64,000 nt of DNA from Vacuolonema iberomarrocanum LEGE 07170. Lineage in GTDB: Bacteria; Cyanobacteriota; Cyanobacteriia; Elainellales; Elainellaceae. The notes under the pieces are model-generated. The model made no database searches. It was not told the DNA's origin and saw nothing but the letters and a program-made list of their open reading frames with translations. The stretch lies in contig JADEXA010000032.1 of NCBI GenBank assembly GCA_015207365.1, forward strand, positions 1-64,000. The letters run 5' to 3'. This document shows, piece by piece, positions 1-8,525 of this stretch (position 1 is its first letter; every line of letters begins with the position of its first letter). The position numbers were made by a program, and so were the translations under genes.

Positions 1-4
1 ATGC

Positions 5-107
5 TAAGTAGCTCGGCATGATGAAAAACCAGACCCTAAAAACCTGTGCCGCACGCAGCGCGTGCGGCACAGGTTTTTAGGGTCTGGTTTTTCATCATGC
101 CAACTTA
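5..107. repeat. Palindromic element A, copy 1 (MITE-like)
   Basis: Begins TAAGT and ends ACTTA. The core is a perfect 40-bp inverted repeat (16-55 against 61-100) around a CAGCG loop. Related copies lie at 14753-14851 and 31334-31433. Here both outer arms carry the same sequence (GCATGATGAAAAACCAGACC), whereas the other two copies have one arm of a different sequence, so this copy looks symmetrised. TA at both ends would fit an IS630/Tc1-mariner-derived MITE; that origin is inferred. Confidence 0.8.
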
Positions 108-109
108 GT

Positions 110-173
110 CAAGCCTTTGCTGAGCCACCCCGCATGAAACCAGCAAAAACAGGACACACTAATACCTGCCAGA
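110..173 (-). pseudogene. 64-bp fragment of a relative of the membrane protein gene at 7451-8314
   Basis: This stretch matches 7744-7807, inside the membrane-protein gene at 7451-8314, with about three mismatches over 64 bases. No open frame surrounds it. Palindromic element A abuts one side and IS1-family sequence the other, so it appears to be the last scrap of a duplicated gene broken up by insertions. The similarity is directly visible; the history is inferred. Confidence 0.7.
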
Positions 174-204
174 GAGGTCGGCAGATTTACGCCGAGGTCT
201 CCTA

Positions 205-557
205 GAGACATTTATTGGCTCTAAAAAAACAAAATCTGGCTGTGGACTGCCGTTTATCACTTCAGAAAAGGAATTTTAGGCTGGGTTCTGGGCGACCACA
301 GTGCCGAGACATTTCGACTGTTGCGGGCGATCGCTGCGACTTGGCAGTGCTACTTCTATGGCACCGTACGCCTTCGGAGCGAAGCTCTAGGTTGGTGTGG
401 TTATCCAGAATTCATTCTGGAAGGAGACCAAATTGTGAGCAAGACCTACATGACTCGAGTTGAGGGAGCAAATACACGCTTGCGACACTATCTGACTCAG
501 TTGCATCGAAAGACTATAGAGGACAGTACCGCACAGCATCACCAGGCTCACAAATAG
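205..557 (+). pseudogene. IS1-family transposase remnant (InsB-like catalytic part), frameshifted
   Basis: The translation resembles the C-terminal catalytic half of IS1 transposases: FIGSKK near the start, WLWTAV, then a GILGWVLGDHS-like strand, and a C-terminal block with IVSKTYMTR, LRHYL and LHRKT as in InsB. The 5' half is absent. Two frames must be joined at an A7C run (223-230). A -1 shift there, on an A-AAA-AAC heptamer, gives GSKKNKIWLW, which restores the family pattern. The heptamer is the type IS1 uses for programmed -1 frameshifting, but normally at the insA/insB junction, so this may equally be a one-base insertion. No terminal inverted repeats were identified. A non-functional relic is most likely. 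Confidence 0.75.
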
Positions 558-1159
558 AAAATTTTTCACCGTAGCCAAATTTGTGTAGTGCTACCCAGGG
601 GGATTTTAACTAATTTTTATTAATACTTTTTTAAGTATTCCGTATAATTACAGATTTTTATTTAGTGCGAAAAATTTATAAACTTTTAAGAAATTGGTTC
701 AGCAATTTTACTGACTGATTGTTAAGCTCCCCTTTTCCCTTTGGGTACTATTACAGTTTTCAGAGGGGTACCTGGTGTCCTTCCAAGCTTCGATGTGGTT
801 TCTGAAGGGTTATCTACAGCCCTCACCAATCCCTTCGAGCAATTTCTCCGAAGATTTCCATCGGTTGTGAGTGGCGCTGCCATAAGTAATACAGAGAACT
901 TTGCTGATGAATGAATTTTGTCCTTCAACTGAGTCATTTTGTAGTGAAGGGTTTGAGAAAAATCTAACCATTCATAAACCCATTTCAGTGAATTAACAAA
1001 CGACTGACTACGAACTTAAAGAGTACAGTCAGTAGCTTTGATTCGACTGAAATGCAAATTTCTTTGTTGCCTGCCAAAAAAACTGAGTAGAGTTTTGGAT
1101 GTCAGGCAAATCACAAAGATGATCGTGATGATCGTGCAATCTATACAGTAGGAAAACCA
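558..1159. other. Non-coding gap upstream of the desaturase operon
   Basis: About 600 bp, AT-rich at 600-720. The longest open frame (722-937, minus, 71 codons) has no recognisable motif or ribosome site and is probably spurious. The promoter of the desaturase operon must lie here, but no clear -10/-35 pair or riboswitch fold could be assigned by eye. Confidence 0.5.
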
Positions 1160-2038
1160 ATGAGAAGTCTATTTAAGCATTCACCTTGGGATGCTCTGCT
1201 TTTAGCGTGCGCAATCTTTCAACTGGTTTTTAATCTGTGGTTGGTAATAACCTGGGATTCTCGTGGCCTTCTACAGAATTTTGCGTTCTTTCCCATCATG
1301 CTTTTCGTATTTTGGTACAACGCACTGATCGCTACCCACAACTTTGTTCATACTCCCTGGTTTAAAGTTGATGCTCTTAACTCTGTGTATGCGGTTTTCA
1401 ATTCTGCGAATCTGGGTTTTCCAGTGACGCATTACCGCTATATCCATTTCAACCATCATCAATATGGCAACGATCGCCAAGACTCTAATGGCAATACCCA
1501 GGATTGGTCTTCAACATTTGCCAATGGTAAAAATGGACAGCACGAGAACGTGATTCCCTATTGTGCGCTTGCTATTTTTCGGGATGATGTGCTTGCCTCA
1601 TTTCGACAGGCGAAGAAGCAAAGGGACGTTGTTCAACTGAGTTTGGAATCTGCTGCTTGTTGCTTAGCGGCATTGGGATATCTTGTCATTTCCTGGAAAT
1701 TCTTTCTCTTTTTCTACTTGCCTGTTTTCTACCTGGGTTGGTTTTTCACCTACTTGGCAAATTACTACGAACACTTTGGTGCCGCTCCTGGAAATTTGTA
1801 CGCCGATTCCACTAGCTACTACGATCGCACCTTCAATCTATTTTTTTGTAACGAAGGCTATCACCAGGAACATCACCTGCGTCCTAATGTCCATTGGACG
1901 AAGCGTCACCAGATTTATCAGGACTTTCGTGAGAAGTTAGACGGTGTTGAGCGGACAGTGCTCAAGTTTCCACATGTGTTTGGGTTTCTCCACCATCGTG
2001 GTAGGCCTGAGATTTCTAACAACTGTTCATTACCTTAA
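1160..2038 (+). CDS. Membrane fatty-acid desaturase / hydroxylase family protein
   Basis: A 292-residue protein of the membrane di-iron desaturase superfamily. All three histidine boxes are present: HNFVH (60-64), HFNHH (96-100) and HQEHH (235-239), plus an NYYEHFG segment at 201-207 that is common in hydroxylase/ketolase-like members. Hydrophobic stretches at about 12-34, 40-58 and 165-200 anchor it in the membrane. Known members use O2 and electrons to desaturate or hydroxylate acyl chains or other lipophilic substrates; the substrate here cannot be read from sequence. An AGGA-type ribosome site precedes the ATG. It heads a tight operon with an SMR pump (20-bp gap) and a SET protein, an unusual setting for housekeeping lipid desaturation. 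The family is secure, the role is not. Confidence 0.85.
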   Translation: MRSLFKHSPWDALLLACAIFQLVFNLWLVITWDSRGLLQNFAFFPIMLFVFWYNALIATHNFVHTPWFKVDALNSVYAVFNSANLGFPVTHYRYIHFNHHQYGNDRQDSNGNTQDWSSTFANGKNGQHENVIPYCALAIFRDDVLASFRQAKKQRDVVQLSLESAACCLAALGYLVISWKFFLFFYLPVFYLGWFFTYLANYYEHFGAAPGNLYADSTSYYDRTFNLFFCNEGYHQEHHLRPNVHWTKRHQIYQDFREKLDGVERTVLKFPHVFGFLHHRGRPEISNNCSLP

Positions 2039-2058
2039 TTTGTGAGAGAGTTTGAATT

Positions 2059-2370
2059 ATGGCGTGGATTAGTATTTTTGTTGCAGGTCTACTGGAGATT
2101 GCCTGGGCAGTAACTCTGAAGATGAGCGACGGCTTCACCAATTTTTTGCCGACTGCCATTACAACTGCTGTCACTATTATCAGCTATTTCTTTCTGGCGC
2201 AGGCACTCAAAACGATTCCTGTGGGGACTACCTACGCAGTTTTAACTGGAATTGGAGCGTCCGGCACTGTCATCGCAGGTGTTCTCTTCTTTGGCGAAAC
2301 CTATGGATTGCTTCGTTCTCTTTGCATTGGCTTGATCGTTATTGGTGTCACTGGTTTAAAACTGCTTTAA
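2059..2370 (+). CDS. Small multidrug resistance family transporter, Gdx/SugE-like
   Basis: A 103-residue, four-helix inner-membrane protein of the SMR family. The conserved membrane glutamate is E13, in the context LLEIAWAVTLK, which is closer to Gdx/SugE proteins (guanidinium exporters) than to EmrE-type drug pumps. SMR proteins act as dual-topology dimers exchanging protons for cationic substrates. It lies between the desaturase-like gene and the SET-domain gene, with short gaps and GAGAG- and GAGGAG-type ribosome sites, so the three are probably co-transcribed. It could export guanidinium, a quaternary ammonium compound or an operon product; the last is inference from context only. Confidence 0.85.
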   Translation: MAWISIFVAGLLEIAWAVTLKMSDGFTNFLPTAITTAVTIISYFFLAQALKTIPVGTTYAVLTGIGASGTVIAGVLFFGETYGLLRSLCIGLIVIGVTGLKLL

Positions 2371-2389
2371 TTGTGAGGAGAATTTCATC

Positions 2390-2851
2390 ATGCTTCTTAT
2401 TAGCACTCAAATTGGACTTAGCCCGATTCACGGTATTGGACTCTTTGCCGATCAACTCATCCCCGAAGGAACTGTCACCTGGAAGTATCATCCCAATTTT
2501 GATGCTTCCTACACCGAAGATGACTTTCTAAAAATGCCCCAAGCGGCGAAGATTCAATTCCTCAAATATGCCTACTACGATAAAGAGTTGAATCTGTACA
2601 TTCTCTGTTCAGATGATCAACGGTTTATCAACCATTCTTCTGAGAGCCCCAACATTCTTTCTACTCCTCAGCAAGATGTAGCAGCCCGCGATATTTTGCC
2701 AGGGGAAGAACTTCTGTGTGATTATAACTGTTACGATGACACTTACTTCATCAGAGTTGGAATGCCCCATTTGGCAAGAAGAACCCAAATCCCGAATTGT
2801 GCAGTGGCGAAGAGTGCGATCGACCGCCCATTAATCAATGTTCCGGTATAG
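2390..2851 (+). CDS. SET-domain protein, putative lysine methyltransferase
   Basis: A 153-residue protein that is essentially a SET domain alone. Two signature motifs are visible: RFINHSSESPN (78-88), matching the RFxNHSCxPN motif, with a serine replacing the usual cysteine, and GEELLCDY (105-112), matching GEExxxDY. An N-terminal GIGLFA segment (15-20) fits the GxG(L/V)FA start of SET folds. These motifs form the S-adenosylmethionine and active-site pocket in family members. Bacterial SET proteins methylate protein lysines; no target is known from this sequence. The pre- and post-SET cysteine clusters of eukaryotic enzymes are absent. It is the third gene of the desaturase-SMR operon, with a GAGGAG ribosome site. 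Confidence 0.8.
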   Translation: MLLISTQIGLSPIHGIGLFADQLIPEGTVTWKYHPNFDASYTEDDFLKMPQAAKIQFLKYAYYDKELNLYILCSDDQRFINHSSESPNILSTPQQDVAARDILPGEELLCDYNCYDDTYFIRVGMPHLARRTQIPNCAVAKSAIDRPLINVPV

Positions 2852-3058
2852 GAATTTCCCTTCGATTATTCTAATTCTAACGGTATACGGACGAGTGTTG
2901 AGTTGAACACAATGCATTCAGCACAACACTGTCTGTATGCTGTGTTTCCATTTCCGAGGCTCGTGTTTCCGTAGAGTTCAGCTCTGATCAATTGTGCCTT
3001 GTCCTGTCCGCTGTTTCCGACACAGGAAATTAGTTTAGGAACTGCTTTAAAGACCGCT

Positions 3059-3093
3059 AAACCCTTGAGTCTCTCGTTGAGACTCAAGGGTTT
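3059..3093. terminator. Perfect 15-bp hairpin, likely terminator
   Basis: AAACCCTTGAGTCTC (3059-3073), a five-base TCGTT loop, and its exact complement (3079-3093). It lies 208 bp after the SET gene, so it may end that operon or belong to a short mobile palindrome. The T-run after the stem is only three bases. Confidence 0.5.
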
Positions 3094-3105
3094 AATGACA
3101 ATTTT

Positions 3106-3128
3106 GGTCAGACACCCGGGGTCTGACC
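3106..3128. terminator. Second hairpin, possible terminator
   Basis: GGTCAGAC (3106-3113) pairs with GTCTGACC (3121-3128) across a GC-rich ACCCGGG loop. It sits 12 bp after the 15-bp hairpin. It has no clear T-run; its role is uncertain. Confidence 0.35.
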
Positions 3129-3261
3129 ACTCTTAAAGCATGCCCTAGCAACAGCAATATCAGAAATTTAGCTTACCCAGCGGAAAAGTTGTCAAAGGCG
3201 ATATCTTGGGCAATATGTTGGGAATATTAGAGGGAGTCCACGTTTGTGACTAGGCGTTGAA

Positions 3262-6138
3262 ATGCTGCCCCGTATTAACTCTTCCGTCCTTCAAGGTTTT
3301 TCCCTACGTCCGGTTCTGGTTGTTCCTTTTCTGCTTCAGATTCTCGTTGCGGTTGGTTTGGTTGGATACTTCTCCTTCCGAAACGGGCAGCGGGCAGTTG
3401 ATCAGCTTGTTTTGCAATTGGTGACTAAGGCGAGTCAGCAGGTGGATGGGCACCTCGATACCTATCTGGCTTTGCCGATTCAGCTAACAGAGATTAATGC
3501 AGACGCGATCGCAAACCAAGAACTCAATCTAGACAATTTAGAGGCGAGTGGGCGCTATTTCTGGAGACAGGCTCGCTCCTTTCGCAACATCAGCTATGTC
3601 GGCTATGCACTGCCCGACGGCCGAGAAGCAGGGGCGGGGCGTTGGGTGGAAGGTATAGATTTGCTCCTCTACGAGAATCAAGGCAACGCTCAGGCATCGG
3701 ATTATGTTGCGGATGCCGAGGGAAACCGTGCCGAGCTTTTGCAGACGTATAGCTTTAATCCCCTGAATGAAACTTGGTATCAGGAAACGGTGACTGCGGG
3801 CCGCTTAATTTGGGGCTCGGTTGAAGCCGCTGAAATCGATGAGGTGGAGGTGACAGAGGAAGGAAACGCACTCCGACAACCCGATACTGCGATCGCTGGA
3901 GGACTGGATTATTACTTTGCGATTTCTGCGGCGGCTCCAGTTTATCAAAAAGACCCAACTTCTCAACAGCAAAGGCTGTTAGGGGTTACGAGTGTTGAGG
4001 TTCTGCTACCCAGTGTCAGTGAGTTTCTGAAAGACTTGCAGGTCAGCCCTTCCGCACAGGTCTTTGTGATTGAGCGTGACGGGATGCTGATCGGCAGTTC
4101 CAGCCAACATCCTATTCTGTATCAGGAGCAGAATGAGGTGAGGCAATACAGTGCACTGGACACTCCTGATCCATTGATCCGATCCGTTGGGCAGACGTTG
4201 CAGCACCACTTCAATACGTTTCAGAACGTTCAGAGTTATCAGAATCTGGATCTGATAGTTGAAGGACAGCGGCATTTTGTGCATGTTGAGCCGTGGACTG
4301 GCCCAGGAGGGCTGGATTGGTTGATTGTGGTGGCGGTGCCTGCGTCAGATTTTATGGCGCAAATTGAACAGAACACGCGCACAACGATTTTGCTGAGCTT
4401 TGCTGCGCTGGGTTTTGCGGTAGCGCTGGGCCTCTATACAAGCCGATGGATCGCTCAACCGATTCTGAATCTGAGTCGGGTGGCGGCGGCGATCGCCAAC
4501 GGCAACTTAGAACAGACGGTTAGCCTTTCAAAGGTAAGAGAACTAGGCATCCTGGGGCATTCATTCAACCACATGACGCAACAGTTGAAAGCTTCGTTCA
4601 CTGCATTGGAGCAAACAAACGAACAACTTGAGTATCGAGTTGAAGAACGAACTTGTGAACTCAAAATTGCAAAAGAAGACGCAGAAAAGGCGAAGGCGAT
4701 CGCAGACACCGCCAATCAAGCCAAAAGTGAATTTCTGGCAAACATGAGCCATGAACTGCGAACCCCTTTGAATGGCATTCTGGGTTATGCACAGATTCTA
4801 GAACGCTCAAAGACATTGAATGATAAGGAGCGACATGGAATTGAGGTGATTTATCAGTGTGGAACTCATCTCCTCACCCTGATTAACGATGTTTTAGATC
4901 TCGCCAAGATTGAAGCGCGTAAACTGGAACTTGCGCCCACGCCAGTTCATTTCCCAGCATTTCTGCAAGGCGTGGTCGAAATTTGCCAAGTTCGAGCTAA
5001 GCAAAAGCGCATTGAGTTTATTTATCAACCAAGCGATTCACTGCCGGAGGGGATCTACACCGACGCAAAACGGCTACGACAAGTATTGCTTAATCTATTA
5101 GGTAATGCGATTAAGTTTACCGATGCAGGCTCGGTGACGTTTAAAGTTGAGGCGATCGCTCAGCAGTCTGACCCCCACTCCAGTGAAATTCTCTTTCAAG
5201 TTGAAGATACCGGAGTCGGCATTTCACCCGCAGATCTAGAGCGGCTGTTTCAGGTATTTGAGCAGGTGGGCGATCGCAAGCGCCAAGCGGAAGGAACGGG
5301 GCTTGGGCTGGCAGTCAGTCAGCAAATTGTTAACTTGATGGGTGGGCAGATTCAAGTTAAAAGTCAAGCTGGAGTTGGGAGCGACTTCTATTTCACGCTG
5401 ACAATGCCCGTTGCTGAGGATTGGGCACAGCAGCACAGTAGCAGAGATGGTAAAACGATCGTGGGATACCAAGGCGATCGCCGCCGCTTGTTGGTGGTCG
5501 ATGACGGCTGGGAAAATCGAACTGTATTGCGGAATCTGCTGGAACCATTAGGCTTCGACATGCATGAAGCCGAAGATGGGCAGCAGGGGATTGAGCAGAT
5601 TCAACAATTAAAGCCAGATTTGGTCATCACAGATTTAGCGATGCCAACGATGGATGGCTTTGAAATGCTGAAACAAATCCGACAATCCGGAGAACTGTGT
5701 CAGCAGAAAATTATTGTTTCCTCTGCATCCGTATCAGAGATTGACCAGCAGATGGCGATCGACGCTGGAGGAGATGATTTCTTACCAAAACCCGTTGATG
5801 CCAACCAGCTGTTTCATCAATTGGAGTACCACTTACAGCTTCAATGGAACTGTGAAGCGGTAGAAATACAGCCGAGAACGCAGAACTCATCCGTGGGGGA
5901 TTCTCAAGAACATTCAAACCCTGTAGAAATGATCGTGCCACCTAGACAAGTTCTACACACTCTTCTTGAAATTGCTCAACAGGCAAAGCTAAAGCGGTTA
6001 CAGGAACAGCTAGATGCGTTAGCACAAAATAATCCTGAATACCATCGCTTCATCGCTCCCATTCTGGAGTTATGTAGGCAATTTAAGGCTGAAGAGATTG
6101 AAGCATTGTTGCAATGCCATTTAGGTGAGATTCATTAA
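3262..6138 (+). CDS. Hybrid sensor histidine kinase: Cache-HAMP-HisKA-HATPase-receiver
   Basis: A 958-residue membrane sensor. Order: N-terminal membrane segment (about 15-38), a large extracytoplasmic Cache-like sensor (about 40-370), a second membrane segment (about 373-395), HAMP, a short coiled linker, HisKA with phospho-acceptor H497 in MSHELRTPLNG, and HATPase_c with its N box (LLNLLGNAIKF), DTGVGI and GTGLGLAVS motifs. A receiver domain follows, with D791 in ITDLAMPTMDG. A C-terminal tail of about 100 residues has no assigned domain. The first ATG consistent with the membrane segment was chosen; its ribosome site is weak. The gene ends 10 bp before a second response-regulator/kinase gene, so the two probably form one phosphorelay. 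The signal sensed is unknown. Confidence 0.9.
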   Translation: MLPRINSSVLQGFSLRPVLVVPFLLQILVAVGLVGYFSFRNGQRAVDQLVLQLVTKASQQVDGHLDTYLALPIQLTEINADAIANQELNLDNLEASGRYFWRQARSFRNISYVGYALPDGREAGAGRWVEGIDLLLYENQGNAQASDYVADAEGNRAELLQTYSFNPLNETWYQETVTAGRLIWGSVEAAEIDEVEVTEEGNALRQPDTAIAGGLDYYFAISAAAPVYQKDPTSQQQRLLGVTSVEVLLPSVSEFLKDLQVSPSAQVFVIERDGMLIGSSSQHPILYQEQNEVRQYSALDTPDPLIRSVGQTLQHHFNTFQNVQSYQNLDLIVEGQRHFVHVEPWTGPGGLDWLIVVAVPASDFMAQIEQNTRTTILLSFAALGFAVALGLYTSRWIAQPILNLSRVAAAIANGNLEQTVSLSKVRELGILGHSFNHMTQQLKASFTALEQTNEQLEYRVEERTCELKIAKEDAEKAKAIADTANQAKSEFLANMSHELRTPLNGILGYAQILERSKTLNDKERHGIEVIYQCGTHLLTLINDVLDLAKIEARKLELAPTPVHFPAFLQGVVEICQVRAKQKRIEFIYQPSDSLPEGIYTDAKRLRQVLLNLLGNAIKFTDAGSVTFKVEAIAQQSDPHSSEILFQVEDTGVGISPADLERLFQVFEQVGDRKRQAEGTGLGLAVSQQIVNLMGGQIQVKSQAGVGSDFYFTLTMPVAEDWAQQHSSRDGKTIVGYQGDRRRLLVVDDGWENRTVLRNLLEPLGFDMHEAEDGQQGIEQIQQLKPDLVITDLAMPTMDGFEMLKQIRQSGELCQQKIIVSSASVSEIDQQMAIDAGGDDFLPKPVDANQLFHQLEYHLQLQWNCEAVEIQPRTQNSSVGDSQEHSNPVEMIVPPRQVLHTLLEIAQQAKLKRLQEQLDALAQNNPEYHRFIAPILELCRQFKAEEIEALLQCHLGEIH

Positions 6139-6148
6139 GGTGAAGGAT

Positions 6149-7420
6149 ATGTCTGCTGCTAGCACAATACTGATTGTTGATGACACTCCTGCAAATCTAG
6201 AAGTCGCCTGTGACATTCTCAGTGGGGCTGGCTATGAGGTAGCTACTGCGATTGATGGCGATCGCACCCTCAAAAGAGTGCAAGCTCACGCGCCTGATTT
6301 AATCCTGCTCGATATTCAGATGCCAGGAATTGATGGCTTTGAGGTCTGCCGACGACTCAAAGCAGATGCTAATTTTGCTCAGGTTCCAATCATCTTTATG
6401 ACTGCCCTCAGCAGTACAGAAAGCAAAGTTCGGGGATTTGATTTAGGAGCAGTGGACTACATCACCAAGCCGTTTCAACAAAAAGAGTTATTAGCACGAG
6501 TCAAAACCCATCTTCAGATATCAAAGCTGACTCAAACGTTAGAACAGACGTTAGATGAACGCACAACAGCGTTGGAGCAGTTACAGCGAACCCAACTAAA
6601 ACTGGTGCAGAGTGAGAAGATGTCTGCACTGGGACGGATGGTGGCAGGCATTGCTCATGAGATTAATAACCCTGTCAACTTTATTCATGGCAACATTGAT
6701 CATTTCAATCAGTATGCACAAGATCTACTCTCTGTCCTTGAAGCCTATCAGCAACATTATCCTGACCCGCCTGAAACATTAAAAAATCTGTTTGCAGAAA
6801 TTGATCTGAACTTCCTTACTGAAGATATTCACAAGCTATTACACTCGTTCAAAATTGGCACCAGCCGCATTCAAGAAATCGTTCTTTCGCTCCGTAGCTT
6901 TTCTCGATTAGATGAAGCTGAATTTAAGTCTGTCAACGTGCATGATGGTATCGAGAGTACGCTTGTGATTTTGCAACACCGCCTTAAAGCAGCAGGCAAT
7001 CGCCCTGAGATTAAGGTTTTACGTGACTATGGCGAATTGCCCCCTGTCGAATGTTATCCAGGACAGGTAAATCAGGTCTTTATGAATCTACTAAGTAACG
7101 CGATCGATGCGCTTGAGGAGCAGAACACTCCATACAAAGAAATTCAAATCCGAACGGAGCGAGTTGGCGATCGGGCGATCGCCATTCACATCATCGATAA
7201 CGGTGCAGGAATGTCAGAAGAAGTGCAAACCCAAATCTTCAATCCCTTTTTCACAACTAAAGCTATAGGCAAAGGAACTGGCTTAGGTTTATCTATTAGC
7301 TACCAGATCATTATCGAAAAACATGGCGGAAAACTGTACTGCAATTCTACGGTAGGCATGGGAACAGAGTTCATCATTAATTTGCCGATCGCCATCCACA
7401 GCGATACGCTAATTGACTGA
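6149..7420 (+). CDS. Response regulator-histidine kinase (receiver-HisKA-HATPase)
   Basis: A 423-residue cytosolic protein with an N-terminal receiver (phospho-acceptor D55 in LLDIQMPGIDG; conserved lysine in ITKPF), a coiled linker, then a HisKA domain with H170 in GIAHEINNPVNF and HATPase_c with N-box LLSNAIDAL, DNGAGM and GTGLGLSIS. This layout is common in cyanobacteria, where the receiver takes phosphate from an upstream hybrid kinase and the kinase domain relays onward. The start at 6149 is preferred over an upstream in-frame ATG at 6125 because AAGGTGAAGGAT precedes it and it avoids overlap with the kinase gene ending at 6138. Direct pairing with that kinase is inferred. Confidence 0.88.
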   Translation: MSAASTILIVDDTPANLEVACDILSGAGYEVATAIDGDRTLKRVQAHAPDLILLDIQMPGIDGFEVCRRLKADANFAQVPIIFMTALSSTESKVRGFDLGAVDYITKPFQQKELLARVKTHLQISKLTQTLEQTLDERTTALEQLQRTQLKLVQSEKMSALGRMVAGIAHEINNPVNFIHGNIDHFNQYAQDLLSVLEAYQQHYPDPPETLKNLFAEIDLNFLTEDIHKLLHSFKIGTSRIQEIVLSLRSFSRLDEAEFKSVNVHDGIESTLVILQHRLKAAGNRPEIKVLRDYGELPPVECYPGQVNQVFMNLLSNAIDALEEQNTPYKEIQIRTERVGDRAIAIHIIDNGAGMSEEVQTQIFNPFFTTKAIGKGTGLGLSISYQIIIEKHGGKLYCNSTVGMGTEFIINLPIAIHSDTLID

Positions 7421-7450
7421 TAGAACTCAGGCCGCAGAACGATAACTCTT

Positions 7451-8314
7451 TTAGTCCGCGTATCCTAACCCCAGCAAGGCGAAAGCAAATAGATAGAAGG
7501 CTATGGCAACGAAACCAAGCCCACCGTAGAGGCTTAATCCTTTGAGCACAGACGGATTGTTTTGTCGGCGTAATAAGAGTGCCATTCCAATGAATGAAAT
7601 GATACCCAAGGTGAGCGACGAGCCGCTGACAATCTGATCCCAGTCGCTAGATGTCAAGCCATAGGGAGTTACTGCGCTGTACTGCACTGGAGCGAGGAGC
7701 GACCATGTGATGCTATACGCTCCAAGTCCACTCACAATGCTGGCCAAGCCTTTGCAGAGCCACCCCGCATGGAACCAGCAAAAACAGGCCACACTAATAC
7801 CTGCCAGAACAGCTAAAACATTAGCCATCTGGAATAAGCGTCTTTCGCTGACATTCATCAGGGTGTTGAACCCTCTATATTGGTCTTGAATGGCTCGGAA
7901 TTGTTGAGAGCTGAGGTCTAAACCCGCAACCTCATATGTCGTAAGTCCAATGACTGGCAAATGCATAAGCTGTTGGCAGTCTACCGGGCTACCGCCATAG
8001 GAAGCACGACAACTCGTTAACTCAGATAGGTCATTGTTGACGTTGGTGAGGCTAAGCTCAAGCGCACGGCCTTGAACATCGGCCTGACAGTCAACTTGCT
8101 GAGCCGTTTCTTCGCTACAGGTAAAGATGCGGTTGGGTAAATCAACGCTGGAGTCAGCACTAGCATGAATGGAGACAACACCAAAGGGTATGGCTTCTGC
8201 ATAGGGTGCGTTGAGCATAAGAACGTATAAAAAGGAACCCGCCAACAATATCCAGCAACTCAGTAAAGCTCTTGACAGAAACAGTCCTAATCGACGCATT
8301 GATCGTGTCTCCAT
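7451..8314 (-). CDS. Hypothetical membrane protein
   Basis: A 287-residue protein I do not recognise. There is an N-terminal membrane segment (about 8-35), then an exported domain of about 130 residues with several cysteines (C46, C55 and a pair around 102-113) that could form disulphides. Four further membrane segments follow, in the C-terminal half (about 163-285). The gene is convergent with the kinase pair. A 64-bp piece of a near-identical sequence survives at 110-173, showing that this gene once had at least one relative or duplicate nearby. No function can be assigned. Confidence 0.7.
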   Translation of the reverse strand: METRSMRRLGLFLSRALLSCWILLAGSFLYVLMLNAPYAEAIPFGVVSIHASADSSVDLPNRIFTCSEETAQQVDCQADVQGRALELSLTNVNNDLSELTSCRASYGGSPVDCQQLMHLPVIGLTTYEVAGLDLSSQQFRAIQDQYRGFNTLMNVSERRLFQMANVLAVLAGISVACFCWFHAGWLCKGLASIVSGLGAYSITWSLLAPVQYSAVTPYGLTSSDWDQIVSGSSLTLGIISFIGMALLLRRQNNPSVLKGLSLYGGLGFVAIAFYLFAFALLGLGYAD

Positions 8315-8525
8315 ACAGTGTGACTCATTAAATTAATGGATGGTTTTGGTGATGTCGATGTTCCAGTTAATGCGTCTAATCGTGCCAAATTTACTCAAGC
8401 TTCATAGTCTGCAATGATTTGGCTAGAGCACAATGGTCTGAACATCAGGCTGCACCACCACCCCATGCAGACGATCAGCAGTCTTATCAGGATGGATTGG
8501 GATTTGTCACACGTCTAGCCACAAC

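Larger units (their letters stand above)
2852..3261. other. Intergenic region with two hairpins
   Basis: About 400 bp between the SET gene and the hybrid kinase. It contains a 15-bp perfect stem and a second 8-bp stem, listed separately. The open frame at 2866-3087 (minus) overlaps the hairpin and has no recognisable family, so it was not called. Confidence 0.5.

Noticed and set aside
722..937. 71-codon open frame on the minus strand in the first gap
   Set aside because: No recognised motif, no ribosome site and no neighbour relation; probably chance.
558..1159. Possible guanidine riboswitch before the Gdx-like pump operon
   Set aside because: A guanidine-I, II or III switch would fit a Gdx gene, but no paired hairpins with ACGR loops or conserved pseudoknot could be recognised. 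A covariance-model search would decide.
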